Part shown: one piece after another, positions 37,351 through 44,900 of the stretch
How positions within the stretch are numbered: the first letter of the stretch is position 1
How the letters are laid out: each line of letters begins with the position of its first letter
IMG/VR virus record: IMGVR_UViG_3300030098_004783
Location: 1-61,281 of that record
DNA from: a virus
DNA: 61,281 bases
Strand: one strand, 5' to 3'
Program-made: the position numbers and the translations under genes
The notes under the pieces: generated by a model
Seen by the model: only the letters and a program-made list of their open reading frames with translations
What the model was told of the DNA's origin: nothing
The model's database searches: none

Positions 37351-37818
37351 TTAAGTTGATGCTACAAAAACTTCTAAATCACAAGCAGCTGTATCTGCGA
37401 GAGCTGTTATGTTTACTAAATCTTCTAACGCTAATGAAAGCGCTGAACCTGAAGCATCCATTGTATCGACAACTCCTCCTGAGATATCACCATTATAGAT
37501 AAAGGATTGTCCTTTGTCTAGTTTAACTGCAAATTCGTGATTTCCTTCACTCTTAAAAGTTAATACAACGTGATTTGTATCATCTAAATTAGTTATTCTA
37601 ATATACTTAACTGTAGATTCTACGAATGTTCCTGCAGCTACTGCAGTGCTCATTGCGACTATTTCTACTTCTGAAGCTGGTACGTTTACTATTCTTTTTG
37701 ATACTTCAGCAATACTTGCTAAAGATAAAGTATTAGTAGCGCCCTGGTTCATTCCATTTAGATTAATACTTTCAGTTATCGTTACGGTCATTGTAGCGGC
37801 TGTTATTGTACTTGCCAT
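37351..37818 (-). CDS. Virion structural protein, beta-rich (155 aa)
   Basis: Begins MASTITAATMTVTITESINL and contains RIVNVPASEVEIVAM, TVKYIRITNLDDTNHVVLTF and AVKLDKGQSFIYNGD: regular strands of a jelly-roll-like small virion protein often found in marine phages near the portal. No membrane segment. Likely a head or appendage component; the exact position is unknown. Confidence 0.5.
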   Translation of the reverse strand: MASTITAATMTVTITESINLNGMNQGATNTLSLASIAEVSKRIVNVPASEVEIVAMSTAVAAGTFVESTVKYIRITNLDDTNHVVLTFKSEGNHEFAVKLDKGQSFIYNGDISGGVVDTMDASGSALSLALEDLVNITALADTAACDLEVFVAST

Positions 37819-37858
37819 TATTTCTTACCTCTTTTTTTCTTTTCCCTTTCCTTCATAA

Positions 37859-37990
37859 CTAATATCGCTTTCCCGATTTAGTTCTTGGATATTTATTTTT
37901 TTTACCTTTTTTCATATCGCTATCTTTCATTAAACTGCCGTCTGGCATATAGTGATATCCTTTAGGTGCCTTTTTTCCATCCTTTGCCAT
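37859..37990 (-). CDS. Small conserved phage protein (43 aa)
   Basis: The start codon overlaps the portal stop (TAATG) and follows GAGAGGAAG. The sequence contains GYHYMPDGSLMKDSDM, a motif that recurs in short proteins beside portal or capsid genes of tailed phages, and a basic C-terminus (KKGKKNKYPRTKSGKRY). Probably a virion protein; the function is unknown. Confidence 0.6.
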   Translation of the reverse strand: MAKDGKKAPKGYHYMPDGSLMKDSDMKKGKKNKYPRTKSGKRY

Positions 37991-39423
37991 TATTGTTCTT
38001 CCTCTCTAGTTCTTTTATCAGATGAATCATCATTGCTGGTGTCAGATTTGAAATTAGCTCCTTTGCCAAATCCTCCTTCACCTCCTATGTTCACCATAGA
38101 TATATCATTATAATAAGTAGCACCATCATCAATAATAGACATTTGTTCTAATAGTTTCTCTCTTGTTATAACGTTCTTTTCAAATAATTGTAACCATATT
38201 TCAGGTTCATAATATTTTTTGAATACTAAGCGACACGGTTGGTCAGTTATATCAGGGAATATTTGGGTTTCGAAAAACCTTGCAACTGCCCTCCTGTATC
38301 GTTCTATTTGTCTTTCTGCTCTTATTTCCTGTCGGGAGATAATTGATTTATTAGCGCCCGATTGTTCGATTAATCCTATAGAAAATAAGTAATTCATTAG
38401 GAGAGCAGATATAACAGGCTCTAGATGTCCCATAACTTCTAATACTCGACTGTCTCTAGAACCAGCGCCGGTTGTTCCCATATAACCGACCTCGTGATGA
38501 TTATCAATCGCCACGACTCCTTGAGTAGCCGAAGATATTTTATCGTAGGCCTTAGCGAGATTCTCTAATGCTGTCTTTTTGTCATTCTCAGAATCGAGAC
38601 CACTTAAGTCAGCACTAATAACTTTAAGGTTATTAGAATTCATCTTAATAGATGCGAGAATGTCTCTATTGACACCCTTTAAAGCTTTGATAACGTGAAA
38701 GCTAGAACGACCAAATGGTATGCCGTAAGGCGACCTTGCATCACGTTTTATACGGCACAAGGCTATTTGCTCGTTTCTATAATCACCGAAGTCGTTTATT
38801 CTCCAGGTTCTCATATTTACCAAAAATCTAGAGTCTGAAGCGACAGAAACCTGTAAAAATTGAGTATCTTCTACCTCATTCACCTTTGCACCTAAGCTAG
38901 ATGAATAAGTTTGCGTTTGACCTGCTATACTAGAAGGCATCTGCGATTCGTTACCCAAACGATTTGCGGGCTTGTTAGATGCAACCTTTTTCTTATTTGC
39001 CATCGTATCGAGACGTAAAAGACGGCCATTCATAGCCTTAAGTTGCGTCAATTGTCCATCAGACCAGTATTTCTTTAATGCACCTGTACCCTCCCGTACG
39101 ACATTAAGACCCATCATCTCAATCTCGTCGTATGCTAGTGGGTCAACATTTTCAAAGAATTCACGAACCTGTTCGGCTCCTTCACCAACAAATTGATAAT
39201 CAGTGAATAATTCTCCAACCACGTAATCAACTAAAAAGGAGAACCACTCATTTTCTTGGTATTCCAGAAGATAGTGGTCGTAAAATTTAGTAACTTCTTT
39301 ATCTCTGTAGTCCCCTATGCTTGTATCGTATACATCAAAGGTTTCTGAAGAATCAGTCAGTGGACTGTCTGAGGATGAAAACCATCCTCCAAAAAATGGT
39401 GATTTATTGTTATCTTCTGTCAT
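37990..39423 (-). CDS. Portal protein
   Basis: The ring through which DNA is packaged and ejected. At 477 aa it has the portal pattern: N-terminal wing helices (YYQ-like segment LLEYQENEWFSFLVDYVVGE), the region WRINDFGDYRNEQIALCRIK, a stem-type segment (PYGIPFGRSSFHVIKALKGV, NRDILASIKMNS) and C-terminal helices (SRQEIRAERQIERYRRAVAR FFETQ region). It is encoded two genes after the large terminase. The C-terminal tail is polar and disordered (GANFKSDTSNDDSSDKRTRE). Confidence 0.85.
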   Translation of the reverse strand: MTEDNNKSPFFGGWFSSSDSPLTDSSETFDVYDTSIGDYRDKEVTKFYDHYLLEYQENEWFSFLVDYVVGELFTDYQFVGEGAEQVREFFENVDPLAYDEIEMMGLNVVREGTGALKKYWSDGQLTQLKAMNGRLLRLDTMANKKKVASNKPANRLGNESQMPSSIAGQTQTYSSSLGAKVNEVEDTQFLQVSVASDSRFLVNMRTWRINDFGDYRNEQIALCRIKRDARSPYGIPFGRSSFHVIKALKGVNRDILASIKMNSNNLKVISADLSGLDSENDKKTALENLAKAYDKISSATQGVVAIDNHHEVGYMGTTGAGSRDSRVLEVMGHLEPVISALLMNYLFSIGLIEQSGANKSIISRQEIRAERQIERYRRAVARFFETQIFPDITDQPCRLVFKKYYEPEIWLQLFEKNVITREKLLEQMSIIDDGATYYNDISMVNIGGEGGFGKGANFKSDTSNDDSSDKRTREEEQ

Positions 39424-39439
39424 AGCGACTCTCCATTAT

Positions 39440-39757
39440 TTAAATTTGGAACAAATCTCCAGTATCTTCGTATAAAGCGGGATTCTCCAAATAAGGGCGA
39501 CGTTTATCTACCCAAATGATACATCCTTTTTTACCTACGTACGTAATATCATATCCGTACTTCTTTGCGTACGTTGCCAGAGCCCAGTGGCTTTCGCCGA
39601 AGTATTGGAAGCCTTTTATGATACGATGTAACGTTCCTAAAGGTATTCCAAGTTCATCTGCGAACACTCTGTAGCTTTGTTTCTTACTTTGGTTTCTATA
39701 ACACCAATTTAAGATGGCAATGCAATCATTCTCTAAATTTCCTCCGTAAAAGCTCAT
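39440..39757 (-). CDS. HTH DNA-binding protein between terminase and portal
   Basis: A 105-residue protein with a helix-turn-helix of the form YRVFADELGIPLGTLHRIIK (about residues 29-48) followed by a small C-terminal domain (YGYDITYVGKKGCIIWVDKR). ATGA-type overlap with the terminase gene. It could be a small terminase subunit or a late regulator. The gene at 41878 is a rival candidate for small terminase. Confidence 0.5.
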   Translation of the reverse strand: MSFYGGNLENDCIAILNWCYRNQSKKQSYRVFADELGIPLGTLHRIIKGFQYFGESHWALATYAKKYGYDITYVGKKGCIIWVDKRRPYLENPALYEDTGDLFQI

Positions 39758-41460
39758 AATTTCAATTTTGACGCTGCAAATCCTAAAAAAGGTGGACTTA
39801 CATCTTTTGATAGATGTAGAAGGGCTAGTCCCATACTATCGAGTAAATCAATAGTTCCACCTACAGGTTCTTTGAACTTTAAATAGTTAGAAGTGCCCTG
39901 GACCTTCTGAACTACTACTCCATCGTGCTCAAGAAGGAATTTTGTATAGAAAGGTTCGAGTTTTGGTACTTTCAGACGTCCGTCCATTATAATTTTACGA
40001 TAATTTTGTAACATATCGTGCTTATATGGTCCTGTCATCCAAACACCAAGTACTTCTTTCTTAGCTGCTGTTTCATTGGAGTATATCTTCACCGAAGGTA
40101 TTCTCCTAGGTTCTTTAGTTAAATCTGCTGTTATTTGTATACCTACTGCAGTAGCATCGGGGTAAATGCGGACTATCTTACCTTTATACGCGTGATATAT
40201 ACGCTTTATACGTTCTATAATAGGGTCATAGTCTCTTGTGCCTGATTCTGGGGGTGTGGGGGGTATTTCTTCCCAAAATACTAGACGTGCACGGTCCCCA
40301 GATACCTCAAACACCGTTATTTGCGTAGGATTTAACAATAATCCGTAGTCAATCCCCATAATATACTCTCGACCGGCCTCGGGATTGATATTTAACTCCC
40401 AAGTCTCCGTTGCACACTCCTGAAGAAACAGTTTAGGGAAGAATTTACCTGCAGATTTAGGGAATTCACCCATATTTTCCGCAACAAAGTCCTCATTAAG
40501 CATACAACACTTGTTACACTTCCATCCATCTATCTCTGCGTCTTCTGTTAATTCGCGCGGGGCACATAGTCCCTTCTTTAACACCCACTGACAGGGAATA
40601 TTTAGACGTTTAAAGCGGTTTTTTATATAGCTACGAGTAATCGCGCCTTGTTTTATGGCATCCCACACGTCAATGTGGTGAGTTCCGTACTCTTCTGGCT
40701 CATTCAAGTAGGCTTCCCATTCAATTTCTAACTCTGGGTTAGCTACAGTCTTTGGGGTTCCTACCATTATCATCTTCTTTTCAGTGTAAGTATCGGCCAT
40801 CATATCGTCAATAACTGTAGTTCTGACCTCTTTTGTAACTAATTCTATCTCGTCAACGATGAAAAGAGACCCCTTATTACCTCTTTTACTGTCTGCTTTC
40901 TGCGATTGCGCTAAATTACTAGCTACAACCTCTGATTCATTGAACCCAAAGCGGATATATTCCTTACCATAGGTACCTCTTTGTCCCATTTTAGCGCTGG
41001 GCTGCACATATGTCTCCATTAAGTAGTCGCAACGCTTTAAAGCCTTCCATATGTCCTCCATAATGAAAAGCTGGTCCTGGGTAGGAGCAAAAATTACTGC
41101 TCTAGTAGTCGCCTCTTTGCACATCTTCCAAAGAATATATGCACTGAGAACTGCACTTTTACCTATTTTACGAGGTTCAATAAATAAATTGACCTCTCTA
41201 GTCTCAAAAATAGCCACAGCCTCGCTCTGCCAAGGGGCAGGAAACATAGGCTTACGGTTATCAAGTCTCACATAAGCTACACAAAATATGTCAAAATCAA
41301 GCAATACACGCCTGTGAAACTCCTCATCTGTTGAAGATGACTCCGCAACATCTACGAACCTCTTAAATATCTCGTAATTGTGGTTAAATCGTATGTCTGT
41401 AGCGGAATCTTCCTCTAAAGTCTTCTTGGCTTCTACGAGAACTGTCGCCAAATCGAACAT
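39754..41460 (-). CDS. terL: Terminase large subunit
   Basis: ATP-driven motor and nuclease that packages DNA into proheads. Walker A EPRKIGKS (95-102), Walker B LFIVDE (199-204), coupling motif VGTP (233-236), and nuclease acidic residues in MGIDYGLLLNPTQITVF (Asp371), YPDATAVG (Asp435) and TIDLLDSMGLAL (near 548). Between the two domains, Cys299, Cys315, Cys318 and Cys319 look like a small zinc knuckle, an uncommon insertion. The length of 568 is typical. It overlaps the membrane-protein gene upstream by one base and the HTH gene downstream by four. Confidence 0.95.
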   Translation of the reverse strand: MFDLATVLVEAKKTLEEDSATDIRFNHNYEIFKRFVDVAESSSTDEEFHRRVLLDFDIFCVAYVRLDNRKPMFPAPWQSEAVAIFETREVNLFIEPRKIGKSAVLSAYILWKMCKEATTRAVIFAPTQDQLFIMEDIWKALKRCDYLMETYVQPSAKMGQRGTYGKEYIRFGFNESEVVASNLAQSQKADSKRGNKGSLFIVDEIELVTKEVRTTVIDDMMADTYTEKKMIMVGTPKTVANPELEIEWEAYLNEPEEYGTHHIDVWDAIKQGAITRSYIKNRFKRLNIPCQWVLKKGLCAPRELTEDAEIDGWKCNKCCMLNEDFVAENMGEFPKSAGKFFPKLFLQECATETWELNINPEAGREYIMGIDYGLLLNPTQITVFEVSGDRARLVFWEEIPPTPPESGTRDYDPIIERIKRIYHAYKGKIVRIYPDATAVGIQITADLTKEPRRIPSVKIYSNETAAKKEVLGVWMTGPYKHDMLQNYRKIIMDGRLKVPKLEPFYTKFLLEHDGVVVQKVQGTSNYLKFKEPVGGTIDLLDSMGLALLHLSKDVSPPFLGFAASKLKL

Positions 41461-41888
41461 TATGCTTCTTTAGCTAAATCTCGTATAAGTTTCTTAACGG
41501 TGCCCTGAGCTTTCTTTTCCGTGTGGTCAAAATTGCTTAGGATAACCTGTACTAGAATTTCATTCTTCAGATGCTTCTCAGCCTCTGTAGAAAGCTTTTC
41601 TCGCATTTTGGGCGTTAGGTTCTTTTCAATAAGTTCCATTATCTCTGCTTCGTGCTTACTTAAAAGCTTAGACGCATAAACATCTACGAACATCTTGAAA
41701 GCAGGAACTTTGTAGTAAGCTACAGCCCCTGCACCAACGACTACCAAAAGAAGACCTATAAGTACTGGCGAACCTATGAGAACGTCAAGGAGTCCCTCTA
41801 GCATACCTTCAGAATCAGTTCCTGAAGTCATATTTCCTGTCTCATTGGTTGCAGTCACGTTACTATCTGCTGTTGTATTATTTGTCAT
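41460..41888 (-). CDS. Single-span membrane protein with N-glycosylation sequons (142 aa)
   Basis: The N-terminal 30 residues carry four N-x-T sites (NNT/NTT, NVT, NET, NMT), then one strong membrane helix (SPVLIGLLLVVVGAGAVAYY, about 40-59), then a charged helical C-terminal domain (KHEAEIMELIEKNLTPKMRE). The predicted topology is N-terminus outside, C-terminus inside. Such an N-terminus suggests exposure at an archaeal surface with N-glycosylation. It lies between the small-terminase candidate and TerL; it could be a holin-type or envelope-interacting protein. Function unknown. Confidence 0.55.
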   Translation of the reverse strand: MTNNTTADSNVTATNETGNMTSGTDSEGMLEGLLDVLIGSPVLIGLLLVVVGAGAVAYYKVPAFKMFVDVYASKLLSKHEAEIMELIEKNLTPKMREKLSTEAEKHLKNEILVQVILSNFDHTEKKAQGTVKKLIRDLAKEA

Positions 41889-42345
41889 TTTCTTCTACCT
41901 CTATGTCTATTATTTCTGGTTGTTTCTTCCACGTTACGTCTAAGTCACCATCTTCGCCTTTAAGCTCCTTTAGAAGGTCTCTAGCAGCTCCAATACTGTC
42001 CTGTACTATAGTGGTATTACGTGCACGTTGTAAGTAATTGAGTACGTACTCATTCATTTTTCGCATACGTTCGTTAGTCGTTTCAAAATTAAGAAGTTCG
42101 TCTATGCTCTTATCATACGACCAAGAATCATAACGTTCTAATTGCATTAACATTGCAGCAACGCGGCTGGTTTCGATAATGTTCAAAGATAAGCCAGGGT
42201 CCTGGTCAAGTTCGCATAAGTAAAACTTATAGCGCTCATAATCTTCAGGAACTTGTTTAATTTTCTCTACTAACGACAATGGATTGTCCATTGTAAGTGC
42301 GTTAACAATCTTGTACTTTTTCAAACCGTGCTCTTTGTTAGGCAT
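41878..42345 (-). CDS. First gene of the late operon; small terminase candidate
   Basis: A 155-residue helical, acidic-tailed protein (MPNKEHGLKKYKIVNALTMD; C-terminus PEIIDIEVEEND). The ATG at 42345 is preferred over 42354 because it lies 34 bases from the first base of a TATA box, matching the leaderless spacing at 45446. A small terminase is expected just ahead of TerL, and the helical middle (LERYDSWSYDKSIDELLNFE, RMRKMNEYVLNYLQRARNTT) would suit its oligomerisation domain, but no HTH is evident. The HTH gene at 39440 is the alternative. Confidence 0.48.
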   Translation of the reverse strand: MPNKEHGLKKYKIVNALTMDNPLSLVEKIKQVPEDYERYKFYLCELDQDPGLSLNIIETSRVAAMLMQLERYDSWSYDKSIDELLNFETTNERMRKMNEYVLNYLQRARNTTIVQDSIGAARDLLKELKGEDGDLDVTWKKQPEIIDIEVEENDK

Positions 42346-42370
42346 AGCTACCATATATATATATTTGGAA

Positions 42371-42379
42371 CTATATAAG
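42371..42379 (-). promoter_or_regulatory. TATA box of the leftward late operon
   Basis: Minus-strand CTTATATAG preceded by a purine-containing BRE-like stretch. Its first base lies 34 bases from the ATG at 42345 and 25 from the ATG at 42354, so transcription should start near or at the first codon. This appears to be the only clear promoter for the nearly 40-kb leftward gene block. Confidence 0.55.
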
Positions 42380-42600
42380 TCTATTGGTATATGTCCTATT
42401 ATATCTATCTCATATGTTTGTTATCTATACAAAACAGGTTTGAAAATTTTTACTCGCCTCTGAACTCACCTATGTACGTGAAATGAAGGTTATCGAGGAC
42501 CGATGGAACGCGGGCATAACAAGAAGAGTATCAACAAATTTTTTGCTAAGTGGGTTTTGTTTCCCTCACAGAAACCCACGTTCTAAGCACGGATTAAGTT

Positions 42601-42614
42601 AAAATCTTTATAAG
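42601..42614 (+). promoter_or_regulatory. Archaeal promoter (BRE plus TATA) of the rightward early genes
   Basis: AAAATCTTTATAAG contains the TATA box CTTTATAAG. Transcription should begin about 25-34 bases downstream (around 42632-42640), leaving a leader of roughly 135-140 bases before the first gene. The region 42382-42600 otherwise shows no gene; one inverted repeat there (GTGGGTTT near 42551 and AAACCCAC near 42573) could be an operator. Confidence 0.55.
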
Positions 42615-42629
42615 CAGTTAGCTACTGTG

Positions 42630-42770
42630 GATATAGCGAAAGCAGATGGCCCCATTCGGAGAATGGAGCAGTAAGTAAAGGGCATCAAAATGAGTCCCTC
42701 GAACACGGCCATACCCTCAGACCAAAAATGATTAAAGACATTGGGCTTTCGACTATAGAACGGAGGAAAA
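42630..42770 (+). ncRNA. Structured leader RNA or small RNA (candidate)
   Basis: About 140 bases lie between the promoter and the gene at 42775. They can fold as a compact junction: ATGGCC (42646-42651) pairs with GGCCAT (42707-42712), enclosing an adjacent hairpin CCATTC-GGA-GAATGG (42652-42666) and a second hairpin GGGCAT...ATG...CCC (42680-42698). A GC-GAAA-GC mini-loop precedes it. The outer helix and first hairpin are contiguous and could stack. CGGAGG precedes the ATG. It could be a regulatory leader or an independent RNA. Confidence 0.4.
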
Positions 42771-42774
42771 CCAT

Positions 42775-43182
42775 ATGACCAAAAGTCTACAAGCAGAAGT
42801 CAAGAAGTTAACTAAAGAACTTAATATTCTTAAGGGAAAAGTTAACAATCTTGAGGGACACGTTGAAGCTCACGGTAAGACCCTTGAGGGGGACTTTATG
42901 AGAGCTGACAAAAACGTGAAGAAGAGAGGCCGTAAAAGTAAGAAGTCATCGTCTAAAAAACGTGTGATGGATACTGATGGCCTCTACTGTTGCACTAAGT
43001 GTAAGTTAGATGATTATTCATCTGACAAGTGGAAGAAGAAATTCGTTGGTAATATTCGAGTCTTTAGGGGCAAGAATTCCAAAAAGAATGCTTCAGAACA
43101 TCACTCTTTGCAAAAGGGCGCTGGCAAAGTCGGACATACAGCCAAACTGTATTCCACTGTGTTGGCCAAGCAGAAGAAATAA
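42775..43182 (+). CDS. Basic coiled-coil protein with Cys cluster (135 aa)
   Basis: First gene of the rightward unit, with CGGAGG nine bases upstream of the ATG. Residues 1-40 form a heptad coiled coil (LQAEVKKLTKELNILKGKVN NLEGHVE region), then a strongly basic stretch (KKRGRKSKKSSSKKR), then YCCTKCKLDD with three cysteines and a basic C-terminus. It is likely to bind nucleic acid; an early regulator is plausible from its position. No family is recognised. Confidence 0.6.
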   Translation: MTKSLQAEVKKLTKELNILKGKVNNLEGHVEAHGKTLEGDFMRADKNVKKRGRKSKKSSSKKRVMDTDGLYCCTKCKLDDYSSDKWKKKFVGNIRVFRGKNSKKNASEHHSLQKGAGKVGHTAKLYSTVLAKQKK

Positions 43183-43347
43183 ATAAGTAATTATTTGTTT
43201 CCATAAGTCAAGCCTGTGAAACTAACAACATCCCCATATCAGAAATGATTAACTGAGGATGAGGCACGGTATCCTGAGGCAAGATGTAAAACTGCCTCAC
43301 ATCCGCTCATAGTCTTATGCTCCGGCATAGACGGGTAGGAAAAAAAA
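43183..43347 (+). ncRNA. Structured intergenic RNA with alternative pairings and UNCG hairpin (candidate)
   Basis: A 165-base gap. An A/T hairpin (AAATAA-GTAA-TTATTT) follows the upstream stop. Then TGAGGCA occurs twice (43260-43266 and 43275-43281), and both copies are complementary to TGCCTCA (43293-43299), so two mutually exclusive stems are possible. Last comes GTC-T-TATGC, loop TCCG, GCATA-GAC (43312-43332), a hairpin with a UNCG-type tetraloop. The next gene starts 16 bases later. The architecture resembles a regulatory leader; no known class is matched. Confidence 0.38.
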
Positions 43348-43527
43348 ATGTCAGAAGAAACAACATTTTGTCCTATATGTGGTAGTGAAAAAATATCACG
43401 TTTAGGAGGGCTTGATTCAGTTGGATTTTATTTCGATAAATTCCAATGTAGGACCTGTGGCTATAAGATGGAGGGCCACAAAGTGTATCTATCCTCGATA
43501 GATATAGAGACGGAGTTGATAAAATGA
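43348..43527 (+). CDS. Zinc-ribbon protein (59 aa)
   Basis: Encodes FCPICG (residues 7-12) and QCRTCGY (33-39), two CxxC knuckles about 25 residues apart, as in transcription-factor type zinc ribbons (TFIIB, TFS, RPB9). ATGA overlap with the next gene shows coupling. It may interact with host RNA polymerase or nucleic acid; this is inference from the fold. Confidence 0.62.
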   Translation: MSEETTFCPICGSEKISRLGGLDSVGFYFDKFQCRTCGYKMEGHKVYLSSIDIETELIK

Positions 43528-43760
43528 AAAGAGGACTAAGAAAATATGTATTACCTGACGGCAAAGTATATTATCTAAACAATGATTACAAGACCGGCGG
43601 AAAATACGAAACCAAAAATGGAAGACCAATATACGATGTTCTTCACAGATTCGAGGACGGAAAGAATGTAGAATACTTCAAAAAGGCCAAAGAAGTGACT
43701 GCTTGGAGAACATTCAACGTGAAAGACATCAAGGGCAAACTATTGGAGTTAGACGAATGA
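43524..43760 (+). CDS. Protein of unknown function (78 aa)
   Basis: Starts inside the stop of the zinc-ribbon gene (ATGA) and ends overlapping the next start. Basic N-terminus and strand-rich middle (KYVLPDGKVYYLNNDYKTGG, KYETKNGRPIYDVLHRFEDG). The coupled starts and normal composition support translation. Not recognised. Confidence 0.58.
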   Translation: MKRGLRKYVLPDGKVYYLNNDYKTGGKYETKNGRPIYDVLHRFEDGKNVEYFKKAKEVTAWRTFNVKDIKGKLLELDE

Positions 43761-43933
43761 GAAGAAGACATATGCCTAGGCCAGTGATACCACATACTAT
43801 GAAAGCTCAACAGCAGACAGTATGTGGTTGGAATCTATCTGCACACGAATATGCTGCCACTCAGAATAGAAAGTGGCGACACGTGAACTGCAAGAGATGC
43901 TTGGATATGAGAGACAAAGGGGGTGAAGACTAG
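43757..43933 (+). CDS. Phage-type zinc finger protein (58 aa)
   Basis: The start at 43757 is chosen for the ATGA overlap with the previous stop. It contains VCGW and WRHVNCKRCLD; the pattern CG...H...A......W..V.C..CL is common in small zinc finger proteins of tailed phages. It is the last gene before the compositional shift of the accessory island. Confidence 0.6.
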   Translation: MRRRHMPRPVIPHTMKAQQQTVCGWNLSAHEYAATQNRKWRHVNCKRCLDMRDKGGED

Positions 43934-43966
43934 GTAGGCCATCGGGCCCTCCGTTCTGTAGTTACT

Positions 43967-43975
43967 TATTTTTAT
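43967..43975 (+). terminator. T-rich terminator candidate
   Basis: TTATTTTTA follows the zinc finger gene by about 33 bases; archaeal terminators are typically short oligo-T tracts. A weak GGCC...GGCC stem lies upstream. The sequence TTTTATCCATA here (43970-43980) recurs at 44897-44907 after the next gene, as part of a duplicated cassette. Confidence 0.38.
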
Positions 43976-44108
43976 CCATAGCCTATTGCACACCCACTCG
44001 CGCGCCCGCGCGCCTGCGCGCAGGGCCTTGACGATAAAAAGTCTCCTACGTGAGACCTCCCGCACACTTGCGTCAGGAACTCGCATTCGGGAATCACTCC
44101 AAGCTCAC

Positions 44109-44165
44109 GGAGGTGTAGACACACGTGGCCTTGACGTCGTCTATTCCAAAGCTTTATATAGAACC
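44109..44165 (+). promoter_or_regulatory. Duplicated promoter cassette, copy 1
   Basis: A 57-base segment that recurs at 45369-45425 with only about eight differences. It ends in TCCAAAGCTTTATATAGAACC: a BRE-like CCAAAG joined to the TATA box CTTTATATAG. From the TATA box to the expected start site is about 25-30 bases, placing transcription close to the GTG codons at 44175-44190. The 130 bases before it are CpG-rich (CGCGCGCCTGCGCGC type) and hold a small hairpin GTCTC-CTACGT-GAGAC. Confidence 0.62.
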
Positions 44166-44183
44166 GTCGTTTCTGTGCTGACG

Positions 44184-44807
44184 GTGACAAATGTGAAAAC
44201 GAACACAGACACACAGAAGCTTGAGCACATACCTACACGTATGCTCAAAGCCGAGCTTGAACGTCGTGATAACGGCAGAACATACGCAGACGTATACGAA
44301 CGTTGCGGAGTTAGTGACGAGCATAAAGACCTGTTCGACGAGGTCGTATATGCGATATGCACAGAGGGAAAGACCATCACGGAGGTTTCCACACCTACCC
44401 GTGCAGGGTTCATACACGGTAATGCGAAGAATTGGGTTCGCAACGCAGGAAACCTACGTGGGTTCAGGGAACTTTGTGGTTCCCACACACCTACGGATTC
44501 GACCACATTCGAAGCACAACCTATGTCCGTGCCTGAGAACGTATGCAGAACCTACCTCGAGTCACGTAGGAAGGCAGGAAACGGCTTTACGACCACAATG
44601 ACGATGGTCGAGACAGGCACGTATAAGGGCAATCCCTTTGGGATTGTGCAGAATACGAACAGCAAACGCTGGGTTATCGGACAGGTGACTAAGCTCGACA
44701 AGGTCGTAGCCATACCTATGACACGTGGAGCCTACAAAAACGTAGACAAGGAGACCAAAGGTCAACGTATGGTATGCGAAATACCTGTGTTCGACCCTCA
44801 AGGTTAA
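44184..44807 (+). CDS. Island protein of unknown function (207 aa)
   Basis: The frame stays open from 43986, but the promoter at 44152-44160 lies inside that extension, so a start near the transcription start is preferred: GTG at 44184 (GTG at 44175 or 44190 also possible), probably leaderless. The N-terminal half looks helical (KLEHIPTRMLKAELERRDNG, VSDEHKDLFDEVVYAICTEG); the C-terminal half is beta-rich (YKGNPFGIVQNTNSKRWVIG, KLDKVVAIPMTRG). CGT/ACG-rich codon use differs from the structural genes. No family is recognised. Confidence 0.55.
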   Translation: MTNVKTNTDTQKLEHIPTRMLKAELERRDNGRTYADVYERCGVSDEHKDLFDEVVYAICTEGKTITEVSTPTRAGFIHGNAKNWVRNAGNLRGFRELCGSHTPTDSTTFEAQPMSVPENVCRTYLESRRKAGNGFTTTMTMVETGTYKGNPFGIVQNTNSKRWVIGQVTKLDKVVAIPMTRGAYKNVDKETKGQRMVCEIPVFDPQG

Positions 44808-44875
44808 GCACACACACCTAACTACCTGAGCACGTAGGGAAACTGCTCACTACGTTCATAGACGTGCGTAGGGGC

Positions 44876-44900
44876 GGGGCGAAGCCCCTTATTATCTTTT
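44876..44900 (+). terminator. Hairpin terminator after the first island gene
   Basis: GGGGC-GAA-GCCCC forms a 5-bp GC stem with a 3-base loop, followed at once by TTATTATCTTTT. The stem-plus-T-tract arrangement 70 bases after the stop codon fits a terminator. Confidence 0.55.

Noticed and set aside
42689-42703. Resemblance to a hammerhead ribozyme core (ATGAGTCCC...GAA)
   Set aside because: The essential CUGAUGA and GAAA core elements are not both present, and the flanking helices do not fit.
42630-42725. tRNA-like ending (CAGACCA) in the leader RNA
   Set aside because: No matching 5' acceptor strand, no T-loop or anticodon arm of standard form. The folding fits a junction better.
43247-43282. 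Box C/D guide RNA-like signals (ATGATTA, CTGA, GGATGA, CTGA)
   Set aside because: Box C is imperfect and the first C-to-D' spacing is far too short for an archaeal guide RNA.
43986-44183. Longer N-terminus for the first island gene starting at 43986
   Set aside because: The TATA box at 44152-44160 and CpG-rich repeats lie inside it; translation from there would need an upstream promoter read-through, and the sequence (SRARAPARRALT) looks like translated repeats.
44141-44506. Minus-strand ORF of 121 codons opposite the first island gene
   Set aside because: Overlaps the promoter cassette and a plus-strand gene; Ser/Val-rich shadow with no coupled neighbours.
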